Assembly: GCF_030019515.1 (NCBI RefSeq)
Contig: NZ_JASEEQ010000012.1
Location: 62,001-126,000 of the forward strand
DNA from: Nocardioides sp.
GTDB lineage: Bacteria > Actinomycetota > Actinomycetes > Propionibacteriales > Nocardioidaceae
DNA length: 64,000 nucleotides
Reading direction: 5' to 3'
In this document: positions 41,402 to 49,879 of the stretch, one piece after another
Position numbering within the stretch: position 1 is the first letter of the stretch
Layout of the letters: every line of letters starts with the position of its first letter
Translations under genes and position numbers: made by a program
The notes under the pieces: generated by a model
The model's input: the letters and a program-made list of their open reading frames with translations, nothing else
What the model was told of the DNA's origin: nothing
The model's database searches: none

Positions 41402-41608
41402 GTGCGCCGCTTCCGGCTCATCCGTGACGACGACATCTCCGGCGTCTCCGGCCGCGGGCACGTCGCTGACGGTGTTGAGTTCGACGATGGCCGGGTCGTC
41501 ACCCGGTGGCGGGCCGCGATTGCGCAGACCTGCGTGTGGGACTCCATCGACCACATCCTCGCCGTGCACGGCCACGGCGGCGCCACCCGTATCGAGTGGA
41601 TCGACTGA
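41402..41608 (+). CDS. Small hypothetical protein in lysis region
   Basis: A 68-aa protein (VRRFRLIRDDDISGVSGRGH). GTG start 5 bp after the lysin stop; its stop overlaps the next ATG. The beta-rich pattern WDSIDHILAVHGHGGATRIE suggests a small folded domain. Not recognised. Confidence 0.62.
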   Translation: MRRFRLIRDDDISGVSGRGHVADGVEFDDGRVVTRWRAAIAQTCVWDSIDHILAVHGHGGATRIEWID

Positions 41609-42363
41609 TGCCAGCCGCTTCGGCCGGGCCCGTCGCCACCCGGGTCGGGACCTTCAACCTCTACCAGCGCTCCGACAACCACCGGGCGGACGCCGCGCTG
41701 CGCCGGTTCGTCGAGCACGTCGACCTGGCCGGCCTCCAGGAGTACGGCGGCCCCGCCCGACGCGCGTCGCTGGCGGACCTGCGGGATCTCGGGTTCGCGT
41801 TCTACAAGCCGCGCGACGTCGCCAGCGCCCCGCCGATCATCTGGGACGCCGACCGGTTCCAGCTGATGCGCGGCCGGTCCGTGCTCGCAGCCGACGGCCG
41901 CCGCGTCCCCGCCGTGCCCGGGAAGCGCGCGGTCCTCGACGACCTCTTCGGCACCGTGGTCGTGCTCCGCGACATGCTCCTGGACCGCGAGACCGTCGTG
42001 GGGAACATCCACACCCCCGCGCACGTCGAGCTCTGGCCCGGCCCCCGGCGCGCCATGTACCGCGAGGCCGTCGTTGCGGTCGTCGCGGACATGCACCTGC
42101 ACCGCGAGCGCCCCGCCTACCTGGCCGGCGACTGGAACTGGTCGCTGCGCACACCCGACGCGCTCCCGCGTCGACTGCTCGCCCGCCGCGGCCTCGTCTC
42201 GTGTTGGTCGGGCAACCCGTCCCCGGTCGGCACCCACGGCCACCGGCTGATCGACGGCGTCTTCGCCCGCGACCGGGCCGACGAGGCCCACGTCCTGTCC
42301 GGCTTCCACGTCGGCGACCACGACCCGGCCGTCGCGACCTACACCACGAAGGAGCACCGATGA
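41608..42363 (+). CDS. Endonuclease/exonuclease/phosphatase family protein
   Basis: A 251-aa protein with the family's conserved points in order: VGTFNLYQRSDN (N), LAGLQEYGG (metal-binding E), VGNIHTPAHVELW, YLAGDWNWSL (D and N) and GDHDPAVATY (D/H pair). This fold cleaves phosphodiesters in nucleic acids, lipids or nucleotides. It is odd to find it inside a lysis cassette; it could degrade host nucleic acids or act on cell-envelope lipid. Confidence 0.82.
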   Translation: MPAASAGPVATRVGTFNLYQRSDNHRADAALRRFVEHVDLAGLQEYGGPARRASLADLRDLGFAFYKPRDVASAPPIIWDADRFQLMRGRSVLAADGRRVPAVPGKRAVLDDLFGTVVVLRDMLLDRETVVGNIHTPAHVELWPGPRRAMYREAVVAVVADMHLHRERPAYLAGDWNWSLRTPDALPRRLLARRGLVSCWSGNPSPVGTHGHRLIDGVFARDRADEAHVLSGFHVGDHDPAVATYTTKEHR

Positions 42364-42686
42364 CAGCCAACGAGCCTCAGGAGACCACCACCGTCACGAC
42401 CCCCACGGGCGTCGTGGTCGGCGCAGCGGTCACCCCCACGCAGGTCCGCCGCCCGTGGCGCTCGACCATCCGCACAGTGTTCCAGGCGGCCGTCGCGGCC
42501 GCGGCCGCCGCACCGCTGGTCTACCAGGCGGCCACCCAGGACAGCCCCGAGCTCGCGACCGGCGCCGCAGGCGCCTTCCTCGCCGTCTCGGCCGGCGTCA
42601 CCCGGGTGATGGCGCTCCCGGTCACCGAGCGGTTCCTGCGCCGGTTCCTCCCGTTCCTCGCCGCCGCACCCAAGCCGAAGGGCTGA
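42360..42686 (+). CDS. Holin-like membrane protein
   Basis: A 108-aa protein with two hydrophobic segments, IRTVFQAAVAAAAAAPLVYQ and ELATGAAGAFLAVSAGVTRV, a polar N-terminus and a basic C-terminus. This layout fits class II holins of actinophages. It follows the EEP gene with overlapping ATGA. Confidence 0.72.
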   Translation: MTANEPQETTTVTTPTGVVVGAAVTPTQVRRPWRSTIRTVFQAAVAAAAAAPLVYQAATQDSPELATGAAGAFLAVSAGVTRVMALPVTERFLRRFLPFLAAAPKPKG

Positions 42687-42688
42687 AC

Positions 42689-42802
42689 GTGCGCCGCCCG
42701 CCGCGGCGGCACCTGGTTCTCGGGCTGTGCTACGCCGGCCTGCTCTACCCCGTCCTCGACTACCTCTACTGGCACCGCCGCGGCGGCGCCTTCAACCACT
42801 GA
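42689..42802 (+). CDS. Very small membrane protein
   Basis: A 37-aa frame from the GTG at 42689: basic RRPPRRH start, one hydrophobic stretch (LVLGLCYAGLLYPVLDYLYW) and a basic end. It begins 2 bp after the holin-like stop and is the last gene before the late terminator. Confidence 0.55.
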   Translation: MRRPPRRHLVLGLCYAGLLYPVLDYLYWHRRGGAFNH

Positions 42803-42844
42803 CCGGCGCCCGGGCCGCCCTCTCGTCGGCCCCGCGTGCGTCAC

Positions 42845-42881
42845 CCCGGCCCGTCGTCCTCACGAAGGACGGCGGGCCGGG
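42845..42881 (+). terminator. Terminator of the late operon
   Basis: CCCGGCCCG-T-CGTCCT (42845-42860) pairs with AGGACG-G-CGGGCCGGG (42866-42881), a 16-bp stem with one T-G pair. It is followed by CCCTTCGTCGTCTC and lies between the convergent late operon and the minus-strand gene at 42894. Confidence 0.82.
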
Positions 42882-42893
42882 CCCTTCGTCGTC

Positions 42894-43193
42894 TCAGTCA
42901 TCCGCCGGCCGGACGTGGTCGGCCGGGAGCCACTGGCTGGTGACGGTGACGTCGACGGTCCCGCCGCCGGTCGCGTACACCACCAGCGCCTCCCACCGGC
43001 CGGACCGGGTGCGTCGCCAGTCGAGCAGCACCCCAGGGGAGGCGAGCGACCCGAACCGGACCCAGACGTGCCGCGGAGACACCCGGCCACGCTGCCCGGT
43101 CCCGTCGCTCGCACGCGTCGTCACGGTCCCTGCGCTCCTCCCCGACCCCGCCTCGAGCACCCGTTCGGAAACTGACCGATAAGGTACGTTCAT
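42894..43193 (-). CDS. Hypothetical prophage protein
   Basis: A 99-aa basic, strand-rich protein (RHVWVRFGSLASPGVLLDWR; GRWEALVVYATGGGTVDVTV). The ATG at 43193 lies 60 bp from the divergent gene, over an AT-rich stretch that contains AATACTAT, a possible -10. It may be expressed in the lysogen. Confidence 0.62.
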   Translation of the reverse strand: MNVPYRSVSERVLEAGSGRSAGTVTTRASDGTGQRGRVSPRHVWVRFGSLASPGVLLDWRRTRSGRWEALVVYATGGGTVDVTVTSQWLPADHVRPADD

Positions 43194-43253
43194 AGTATTC
43201 ACGCGGCGTGGCGCCGTCGAACAGGCGTTCGACCGTGGCACCGTGGCGGGCAT

Positions 43254-43679
43254 GTGCACCTCCCCGTGAAGACGATGCCGCCCGAAGAGGCGGCCCGCAT
43301 CCGCGACGCGTGGCGCGCCGACCTGACCGTCGGGACCAGGGCCCGCTTCGACGACGGACTCGGCGACACCCGTCGCTGGTGGACTGTTCGTGCTACGTCG
43401 GACCGGTTCGCCATCCTGACCCGCCAGGCGGCCTTCGAGCCCAAGGGCGTGCTCTGCTACACGATCATCGACTGGGAGCTCGGGTTCCGTGGCCCGTGCA
43501 ACCAGATCGGGCAGGGCTGGGGAGACGGGACGTTCGCCGACGAGGAGTGCGCCGCGCTGCTCGCCGCCCTCGAGGTTGACGAGGTCGAGGTCTCCTGGCG
43601 CAACCGTGTCCCGATCCGTCCGGGTCAGACCATCGCGGCGGCGACTGCGGGCGAGCACGCGCTCGAGGTCGACCGGTGA
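43254..43679 (+). CDS. Hypothetical prophage protein
   Basis: A 141-aa acidic protein (TRARFDDGLGDTRRWWTVRA). GTG at 43254 given; GTG 43266 and ATG 43275 are alternatives. First gene of a rightward accessory operon running to 47021. Not recognised. Confidence 0.62.
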   Translation: MHLPVKTMPPEEAARIRDAWRADLTVGTRARFDDGLGDTRRWWTVRATSDRFAILTRQAAFEPKGVLCYTIIDWELGFRGPCNQIGQGWGDGTFADEECAALLAALEVDEVEVSWRNRVPIRPGQTIAAATAGEHALEVDR

Positions 43680-44188
43680 GCGGGCCGCGCGAGACCTTCA
43701 CCGGGCCGGCCGGCACCGCGATCCGTCTCCGCATCGACCCCGCCGTCCGCGGGTCCGCCACGACCGTGACCTGGTGGCTGCTCACCGGGCCGTGGCACCC
43801 CCTGTGGACCCAGTTCGTCCTCAGCGTGGTCCGTCTCAGCCCAGTCGAGGGCTGGCCGCCCGCCGAGCTCCACTTCCCGGGCGCGACCCACGAGCTGCTC
43901 GTGTTCGCACTCAACCCGGGCGAGCCGCCGAAGGTCCACGCGGTCGAGACGCTGGAGGCCGGCGGCTTCGCCGCGGTCGGCGGCTACCTCACCCCGGTCG
44001 ACGTCGTCCAGCAGTTCACCGCTACCGACGACGAGATGACGGAGCTCGCCGCCCTCTGCGCCCGCGGCTGCGTGGACGGCGCGCTCAACCCGTCGACCGA
44101 CGACGCCCGGTCCACGCTCCGTGAGCACTGGCTGACCGCGTGCGTCCGGACCCTCGCCCACATCCGCGGCGAGGAGCACGCACCATGA
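43676..44188 (+). CDS. Hypothetical prophage protein
   Basis: A 170-aa protein (VSGPRETFTGPAGTAIRLRI start). Includes TVTWWLLTGPWHPLWTQFVL and ATDDEMTELAALCARGCVDG. GTG overlaps the preceding TGA; the next ATG overlaps its stop. Not recognised. Confidence 0.62.
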   Translation: MSGPRETFTGPAGTAIRLRIDPAVRGSATTVTWWLLTGPWHPLWTQFVLSVVRLSPVEGWPPAELHFPGATHELLVFALNPGEPPKVHAVETLEAGGFAAVGGYLTPVDVVQQFTATDDEMTELAALCARGCVDGALNPSTDDARSTLREHWLTACVRTLAHIRGEEHAP

Positions 44189-44523
44189 CGACCGGCCAGC
44201 TTCGGCGAGGCCTCGGCGCGCTCGGCGTGAGCATGGCCTGCCTCGGCACCGCGGCGGCCGCTGCGACCTTCAACGCGCCCGGTGACGGCCTCCTCGGCTC
44301 CGCGATCGCCACCGCGCTGATCTGGCTCGGCGCCCGCCTCGCGATCTGGGCGCTGTCTCCCACGATCGAGCCGGGCCCCTGCTGGGAGCGATCGGACATC
44401 GGCTGGCCCCTACCGGGCGGCGATGAGCGGCCAGTCTTCTGCGGCCTGCCCGCAGGCCACGCCGGCGCCCACGTCTGCGAGGACCTCCCGCACAGCGGCC
44501 GGATCACCTGGAGCGCGCGGTGA
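44185..44523 (+). CDS. Small membrane protein with C-terminal Cys domain
   Basis: A 112-aa protein. Two hydrophobic segments (LGALGVSMACLGTAAAAATF; LGSAIATALIWLGARLAIWA) are followed by a Cys/His-containing tail (CWERSD, FCGLPAGHAGAHVCEDLPH). Not recognised. Confidence 0.6.
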   Translation: MTTGQLRRGLGALGVSMACLGTAAAAATFNAPGDGLLGSAIATALIWLGARLAIWALSPTIEPGPCWERSDIGWPLPGGDERPVFCGLPAGHAGAHVCEDLPHSGRITWSAR

Positions 44524-44861
44524 GCACCACCGACGACGAGCTGCTCGGGCTGTCGATGTTCCTCGAGCCCCGCCTCGGGCACCGACTACGGCAGCTGATC
44601 GACGCCGAGTCCCGCGTGCACCAGGTCATCGACCTCGAGCAGCGCACCCAGCGCGCCGAGGACCTTGCCACCGAGTGCCGGCGGCAGCTGCGCGTCCGCG
44701 ACCGTCAGGTCACCGACCTCGAACGCGCTGCCCGCGAGCTGGCCAGCGAGGCCGCCAGCGCCGATTCCCAGACCGGCGGCACCGACGCCGATCGCCTCTA
44801 CCGGCAGGCGCTCCGCGACGCGGCTGCGCACCGCCGCCTGACCTCCGAGGACCAGTCATGA
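44520..44861 (+). CDS. Coiled-coil prophage protein
   Basis: A 113-aa, highly charged helical protein (LEQRTQRAEDLATECRRQLR) predicted to form a coiled coil. GTG and stop overlap the neighbours. Confidence 0.6.
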   Translation: MSTTDDELLGLSMFLEPRLGHRLRQLIDAESRVHQVIDLEQRTQRAEDLATECRRQLRVRDRQVTDLERAARELASEAASADSQTGGTDADRLYRQALRDAAAHRRLTSEDQS

Positions 44862-45328
44862 CCACCATCGATACGGAGACCCGCACGCGGGTCTGCCCGG
44901 GCTGCGGGCACCCAGCGACCGCCCACCTACCCGTGTTGCCCGACGACCAGCCCGGCACCTGCGCGGCCTGCGAGCGCGCCAACCTCGGCCCGTTCCAGTG
45001 CATCACCCTGCGCGGCGAGATCGACCCCGACTGGCGCCAGCCCACCGGCCGCATCGACGAGCACGAGCTCCGCCGCCTCCCCGGTCAGGAGACCGTCTGC
45101 TCGAGGTGCCGTTCCCGGGTCGTGTGGGCCGTCACCGCGGCCCGCGACACCGGCCCGGGCGGCAAGCCGATGCCGCTCGACCCGGTCGAGCACCCCGACG
45201 GCAACGTCGCGGTCTCGCCCGGCCACGCCGGCCGCCTGGTCGCCCGCGTCCTCAAGAAGGACGAGCAGCCAATCATCCCGACCGAGCTCCGCGCGATGCC
45301 CCACTTCGCGACCTGCGGGAAGGGCTGA
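44858..45328 (+). CDS. Multi-zinc-finger prophage protein
   Basis: A 156-aa protein with Cys pairs VCPGCGHPATAH, TCAACERAN and VCSRCRSRVVW plus a terminal HFATCGKG, consistent with two small zinc ribbons. Probably nucleic-acid associated. Not recognised further. Confidence 0.65.
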   Translation: MTTIDTETRTRVCPGCGHPATAHLPVLPDDQPGTCAACERANLGPFQCITLRGEIDPDWRQPTGRIDEHELRRLPGQETVCSRCRSRVVWAVTAARDTGPGGKPMPLDPVEHPDGNVAVSPGHAGRLVARVLKKDEQPIIPTELRAMPHFATCGKG

Positions 45329-45331
45329 GTG

Positions 45332-45901
45332 ATGCCCCTCGACAGCGAGTTGAGCCTCTTCAACGCACCCGCAGCGCGGTCGGGCGGCGGCGTGTACCCG
45401 CCTAGCGTCGACGTCGCCCGGGCCGCGCGGCTCTCTGAAGACGGTCGCTACCGGTACGTGCTGGGCCGCCGCTGGGGCGACGGTCTCCCCGCGACGTTCG
45501 TCATGCTGAACCCGTCGACCGCCGATGCTGAGCTCGACGACCCGACCATCCGCCGGTGTGTCGGCTTCGCCCGCACGATCGGCGCAGACGGGATCCACGT
45601 CCTCAACCTCTACGCGTTTCGCGCGACCAAGCCCGAGGACCTGTGGAAAGCCGACGACCCGGTCGGACCCGAGAACGACGAGTACCTTGCCCGCCACGCC
45701 GCCGCGGCCGCCCGGCAGTGCAGGCCGATCATCGCCGCCTGGGGCGCCAACGCCCGGCCGGCGCGCGTTGCCCAGGTGCTCGCGCTGCCAGGCATGCGGA
45801 CCGCCCTCCACGCTTTCGGGGTCACCAAGCACGGCCAGCCCAGGCACCCGCTCTACCTGCCAGCATCGGCGCGACCCCAGCCGTGGGAGGGACGACCGTG
45901 A
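45332..45901 (+). CDS. DUF1643 family protein
   Basis: A 189-aa protein with the DUF1643 signature: ATFVMLNPSTADAELDDPTI RRC, then IHVLNLYAFRATKPEDLWKA and WGANARP with CRPIIAAWG before it. Members occur in phages and mobile elements; their function is not established. A GTG at 45329 is an alternative start. Confidence 0.85.
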   Translation: MPLDSELSLFNAPAARSGGGVYPPSVDVARAARLSEDGRYRYVLGRRWGDGLPATFVMLNPSTADAELDDPTIRRCVGFARTIGADGIHVLNLYAFRATKPEDLWKADDPVGPENDEYLARHAAAAARQCRPIIAAWGANARPARVAQVLALPGMRTALHAFGVTKHGQPRHPLYLPASARPQPWEGRP

Positions 45902-46218
45902 GCCCGGTACGGCGAGCGAAGCACACCACGCCGTCGGTCGTCCTCAGCGCGACCGGCGACGTCGTCGAGGTCGGTGGAGGCTGCGGCCTGTTCATCGACC
46001 TGCCCGCCGAGGACCAGGCGCCCGCGGTCGGGGACTGGATCGCAACCGAGGCCGGCTCGAGGTACCTGGTCGACCAGGTCCGCGTCGTACGACGACGCAA
46101 GCCCGCGGCCACCACCGTGCGCTACCAGCTGCGCAACCTCCGGCTGCCGAAGCACACCCCGCCGCCCGACGACGTCCGTGTCATCTGGCTGACCTGGTAT
46201 CCCCGGGGCCGCCGATGA
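45898..46218 (+). CDS. Hypothetical prophage protein
   Basis: A 106-aa basic beta-rich protein (SSTGDVVEVGG-like N-terminal core, YLVDQVRVVRRRKPAATTVR). GTG overlaps the DUF1643 stop; its stop overlaps the recombinase ATG. Confidence 0.6.
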   Translation: MSPVRRAKHTTPSVVLSATGDVVEVGGGCGLFIDLPAEDQAPAVGDWIATEAGSRYLVDQVRVVRRRKPAATTVRYQLRNLRLPKHTPPPDDVRVIWLTWYPRGRR

Positions 46219-47021
46219 GCCGACGAGCCGAGGAGATCACCGACCAGCTGACGGTCGCGTACCTGGACTGGTGCGTGCACGAGCGGGTCCCCGTCAACAC
46301 GGTGGCCCGCCGGCGGGCGACGTTGAAGTCGGTCGGGAACGCCGGCGACGCGACCCGCGAGGAGGTCGAGGCCTGGTGGTCGGCCCGGGCGCACCTCAAG
46401 CCCGCGACCCGCGCGAATGACCTGGCGAACCTCCGCACGTTTTACAAGTGGTGCCAACGGTGGGACCACCGCGACGACGACCCGACCGTCCGGCTCGACG
46501 CACCGAAGGTCCCGGCCGGCCTCCCGCGGCCGTTCACCCGCGACCAGTTCCACCAGCTCCTCACCACCCTCGAGAACGACATGCGCCGCGCGGTCGCGCT
46601 CGGCGGGTACGGAGGCCTCCGGGTCTCCGAGGCCGCGACCGCCGACTGGGGCAACTACGACGCCGAGCACCGCCGGCTCCTGGTTCGCGGCAAGGGCCAG
46701 AAGGAACGCCTCATCACTGTCGGCCCGATCCTGATGGACGCGATCGGCCCACCCGGGACCGGGAACATCGTCACCGCCGGCGAGAAGGCCTACAGCGAGG
46801 ACGCACTCCAGCGGAAGGTCAATCGGGCGATCCAGCGCGCCGGCGTCGACGGCACGTTCCACCAGCTGCGGCACCGATGGATCACCGTGGGGCTCGCGGA
46901 GACCGGGAACCTCCTCGGCGTCTCCCGGGCGGCCGGTCACGCGTCGGTCACCACCACCACCCGGTACGCCGCCACCAGCGACGACGTGCTCGACCAGATC
47001 TCCGCAGCGGCTGAACGATGA
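46215..47021 (+). CDS. Second tyrosine recombinase
   Basis: A 268-aa recombinase with all catalytic residues: Arg136 (GGLRVSEA), Lys160 (RGKGQKER), His216 and Arg219 (HQLRHR), His242 (GHAS) and Tyr251 (TTRYAATSDD). An N-terminal SAM-like core-binding domain (AYLDWCVHERVPVNTVARRR) precedes. Shorter than the attR-proximal integrase and lacking an arm-binding domain, it resembles XerC/D-like resolvases. It ends an accessory operon and abuts the ParB-like/methyltransferase pair. Confidence 0.9.
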   Translation: MSRRAEEITDQLTVAYLDWCVHERVPVNTVARRRATLKSVGNAGDATREEVEAWWSARAHLKPATRANDLANLRTFYKWCQRWDHRDDDPTVRLDAPKVPAGLPRPFTRDQFHQLLTTLENDMRRAVALGGYGGLRVSEAATADWGNYDAEHRRLLVRGKGQKERLITVGPILMDAIGPPGTGNIVTAGEKAYSEDALQRKVNRAIQRAGVDGTFHQLRHRWITVGLAETGNLLGVSRAAGHASVTTTTRYAATSDDVLDQISAAAER

Positions 47022-47224
47022 CCATTCGGACGGGCGCTAGACGATGACCACGCCAAGCTCTTCGGAGGCTCCGCGGAAGAGGGGCCGAAGGCGAAGGGGC
47101 GACACAAACTGGGGTGGTTCCAAGGTTCCGCTGAGTGACGTCAGACGGAGCGATTTGCGTGCGGATCCGCCACCAGGTGGGCCATCATCTGTCGGGACTA
47201 TCACACGTGCAGGGGAGGTTCTCG

Positions 47225-48643
47225 GTGCCGGACTATGAGGTCGAGCCGATCCCGGTCTCGAGCGTGCTGCTGAACCCGAAGAACTATCGTCATCGCCCCG
47301 TGACCTCGCAGGACGAGTGCTTCCTGGCGCTGTTCAGCGAGCCGAAGGACCGCGACTACATGCTCAACCTGGCGACCGACATCGCCACTCGCGGTCTCGA
47401 CCCGTCGAGCCTCCCGATCGTTCAGCCGGAAGGTGCCCGGTGGAGGGTGCTCGAAGGCAACCGCCGCATGGCCGCCTTGAAGGCGATGACCAACCCCGAC
47501 GTGATTCCCGAGCTTCCTGGTGCGAGCGACCGTCAGATGAAGGCGTACCGGGGCCGCTGGGCCAAGCTCGGCGGCGTGGCGCCCATTCCTCGCACCGTGG
47601 ACTGCGTCGTGACCTCGGACGTCGAGGCGAGCGATCACTGGATCACGATGAAGCATACGAACGTCGGCTTCCACAAAGGCGCCGGAACGATCGAGTGGGA
47701 CGCCGAAGGCAAGGCCCGTCACGAGGCAGGTGGTGCGACCGGCGACGGGCGGGTCGCTGGCCGGCGCGCATCCAGCGAGCAATCCGGCCGCGCCGTCGAC
47801 CTCCTCGATGCGCTCCGCCAGCAGTTCGCGGACGACGACGAGATGCTCGCCCTTGTCGACCGAGCCTTCAAGAAGGGGATCACCACGCTTGGCCGGGTGC
47901 TGATCCGGCCCGAGAACCGTCTCCGGCTGGGTATGCAGATCGATGGCCGAAGCGTCCGGTGGACGGTCTCGGACAATGCCCTTCGAGCAGCGATGCACCG
48001 GCTACTCTCCGATCTGGGCACCCCTGAGCTCAACAGCCGAAGCATCAACGTCGCAGACGACGTCGTCGGCTACCTCGACGCCATTGCGAGCGACCTTCCC
48101 ACCAGCGACGACCGGGTAGAGGCGGCCCACCCCGCCGTCGGCGCCCCCGTCGGCGCGAGCGAGCGCAGCACCCGATCACGGCGCCGGAAGGCTCCCCAGC
48201 CCGCTCGGCGGCCCTACGGTTCCCTCCAGCTGACCCACGGGAGCGGCAAGACGCGCGCCGTCCTCGCTGAAATGAAGACCCTCGCGTACAAGGACTACGC
48301 CTACACCTGCGCGATCCTCAACCGCGTGCTCCTCGATCTCTACAGCTTCGATGTGCTCGACGCACTCGGGAAGAAGACGGGCGGCGGGTGCAACGCCCGA
48401 GTCCAGCGGTGCCTCCACCTGCTGGACCCCCATAACACCAAGCCGACGGACCGACGGTTCCCCCACATCTGGGACGCACTTGCCTCCGGCACCGGCGAGC
48501 TCTCGGTGGACTCCATGCACTTCTTCGTTCATCGGCATGACTACCGAGCACACCCCGACATCGCACGCACCCAGTGCGAGGCACACGAGCCGTTCCTGCG
48601 CGCTCTCGACGACCTGGTCGAAGACACCCTTCGTGGATCGTAA
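47225..48643 (+). CDS. ParB-like protein upstream of Dam-like methyltransferase
   Basis: A 472-aa protein. Residues about 5-100 form a ParB/Srx-type domain: PIPVSSVLLNPKNYRHRPVT, LATDIATRGLDPSSLPIVQP and the GxxR-type RWRVLEGNRRMAALKAM. The rest is a helical region unlike ParB (KDYAYTCAILNRVLLDLYSF near the C-terminus). The GTG at 47225 is chosen because GGGGAGG lies six bases upstream; an ATG at 47135 lacks a site. Base and codon use look less GC-extreme than in the phage genes. The methyltransferase follows after 44 bp. Likely a small defence, anti-restriction or modification module; the effector role is unknown. Confidence 0.78.
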   Translation: MPDYEVEPIPVSSVLLNPKNYRHRPVTSQDECFLALFSEPKDRDYMLNLATDIATRGLDPSSLPIVQPEGARWRVLEGNRRMAALKAMTNPDVIPELPGASDRQMKAYRGRWAKLGGVAPIPRTVDCVVTSDVEASDHWITMKHTNVGFHKGAGTIEWDAEGKARHEAGGATGDGRVAGRRASSEQSGRAVDLLDALRQQFADDDEMLALVDRAFKKGITTLGRVLIRPENRLRLGMQIDGRSVRWTVSDNALRAAMHRLLSDLGTPELNSRSINVADDVVGYLDAIASDLPTSDDRVEAAHPAVGAPVGASERSTRSRRRKAPQPARRPYGSLQLTHGSGKTRAVLAEMKTLAYKDYAYTCAILNRVLLDLYSFDVLDALGKKTGGGCNARVQRCLHLLDPHNTKPTDRRFPHIWDALASGTGELSVDSMHFFVHRHDYRAHPDIARTQCEAHEPFLRALDDLVEDTLRGS

Positions 48644-48687
48644 ACACGCCGCGCTTGGGCTGGCCATCACGCCCGCGGACTGCCACG

Positions 48688-49602
48688 ATGACGGCCATGC
48701 CCACCGGTGACAATGCCCCGACCAAGCCGGCTCTCGGGTACTACAGCCCCCTCCGCTATCCCGGTGGGAAGGCGCGACTCGCGAGATACATCGCCGACCT
48801 CATCCGAGCCCAGGATCCACGGCCACTCGCCTACGCAGAGCCATTTGCAGGAGGCGCGGGTGCAGCGCTCAAGCTGCTAGCCGAGGGCGTGGTCGACGAG
48901 ATCCACGTCAACGACCTCGACCCAGGCATTGCTGCGTTCTGGCGCTGTGTGTACCACCGAACCGACGAACTGGTTCGGTCCATCGAGCACGCCGACGTCA
49001 GCATCGACACGTGGCACGAGCAACGAACCATCTACTCCGCGCCGGCCGACCGTGATGACCTCGAGCTCGGATTCGCGACCTTCTTCCTGAACCGCTGCAA
49101 CCGATCCGGGATCTTGACGGCTCGACCGATCGGCGGCCTGGAGCAGACGGGACAGTGGCTCATTGACGCGCGTTTCAACCGCACGGACCTTGTCGATCGG
49201 ATCCGCTATATCGCCGAGTTCCGCCACCGTGTCCACCTGACTGAGCTCGACGCCCGCGACTTCATCAGCTCCCTGGCAGAGGCTCCCGACGTGATGTTGT
49301 ACGTCGATCCGCCATACATCGTGCAGGGCGACGCGCTCTACCTAGACAAACTGTCTTACGACGACCATCGCGGCGTCGCCGAGGTCCTTCGTGGGACCGA
49401 CCTGCGGTGGTTCATGACCTACGACTGCGACGCCCGAATCACGGACGAGCTCTACCCAGACCTGCGATGTGCGCGGTTCAACATCAAGCACACCGCCCAG
49501 CACCAGCACGTCGGCAGCGAATACGCCATCTTCAGCGACCGCCTCGTCGTGCCGCACATCGGCATTCTCCCGAAGGACGAAGCAGACTGGGTCGTCGTCT
49601 AA
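48688..49602 (+). CDS. Dam-like (D12 class) N6-adenine DNA methyltransferase
   Basis: A 304-aa protein with the D12/Dam signatures in alpha-class order: RYPGGKARLARYI near residue 24, the SAM-binding AEPFAGGAG, and the catalytic YVDPPYI. NRCNRSGILTARPIGG matches the family's FFLNRxxxxG block. It transfers methyl from S-adenosylmethionine to adenine. No restriction endonuclease is next door; the partner is the ParB-like gene. Starts at 48688 or 48697. Confidence 0.9.
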   Translation: MTAMPTGDNAPTKPALGYYSPLRYPGGKARLARYIADLIRAQDPRPLAYAEPFAGGAGAALKLLAEGVVDEIHVNDLDPGIAAFWRCVYHRTDELVRSIEHADVSIDTWHEQRTIYSAPADRDDLELGFATFFLNRCNRSGILTARPIGGLEQTGQWLIDARFNRTDLVDRIRYIAEFRHRVHLTELDARDFISSLAEAPDVMLYVDPPYIVQGDALYLDKLSYDDHRGVAEVLRGTDLRWFMTYDCDARITDELYPDLRCARFNIKHTAQHQHVGSEYAIFSDRLVVPHIGILPKDEADWVVV

Positions 49603-49639
49603 CCGATCGCCTGGGGAGCCGAGCCCGTTCCTACCGGGT

Positions 49640-49843
49640 GTGGCCGCGCTCGCGCTGCTCGGCTCGTGCGCGGGCTGCTCCCGGTCCATGACGCGGGACT
49701 GCCAGACCCGGATCGATTGGGCCGTCCCGGAAGCCCCACCGGCGTCCTTGGCCGCGCTCGCCCGGGAGCGAGACCTCTGGACGCAGCTGGCGGCCGAGCT
49801 CGAGTGCTACCTCGGCGCCGACGAGCGACCGGCCCTGTTCTAG
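49640..49843 (+). CDS. Small Cys-containing protein, possibly lipoprotein-like
   Basis: A frame of 67 codons from the GTG at 49640. The start VAALALLGSCAGCSRS resembles a lipobox (LLGSC), though the hydrophobic core is short and there is no basic n-region. The rest is acidic/helical (SLAALARERDLWTQLAAELE). An ATG at 49688 would give a cytoplasmic protein instead. Start and existence are uncertain. Confidence 0.42.
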   Translation: MAALALLGSCAGCSRSMTRDCQTRIDWAVPEAPPASLAALARERDLWTQLAAELECYLGADERPALF

Positions 49844-49879
49844 CCTCCGGCCGCACTCGGTCGCCCTATGCTCCGGCAC

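Noticed and set aside
47044..47238. 64-codon frame before the ParB-like gene (MTTPSSSEAPRKRGRRRRGD)
   Set aside because: No ribosome-binding site, overlaps the well-supported GTG at 47225, low-complexity basic start. It cannot be excluded entirely.
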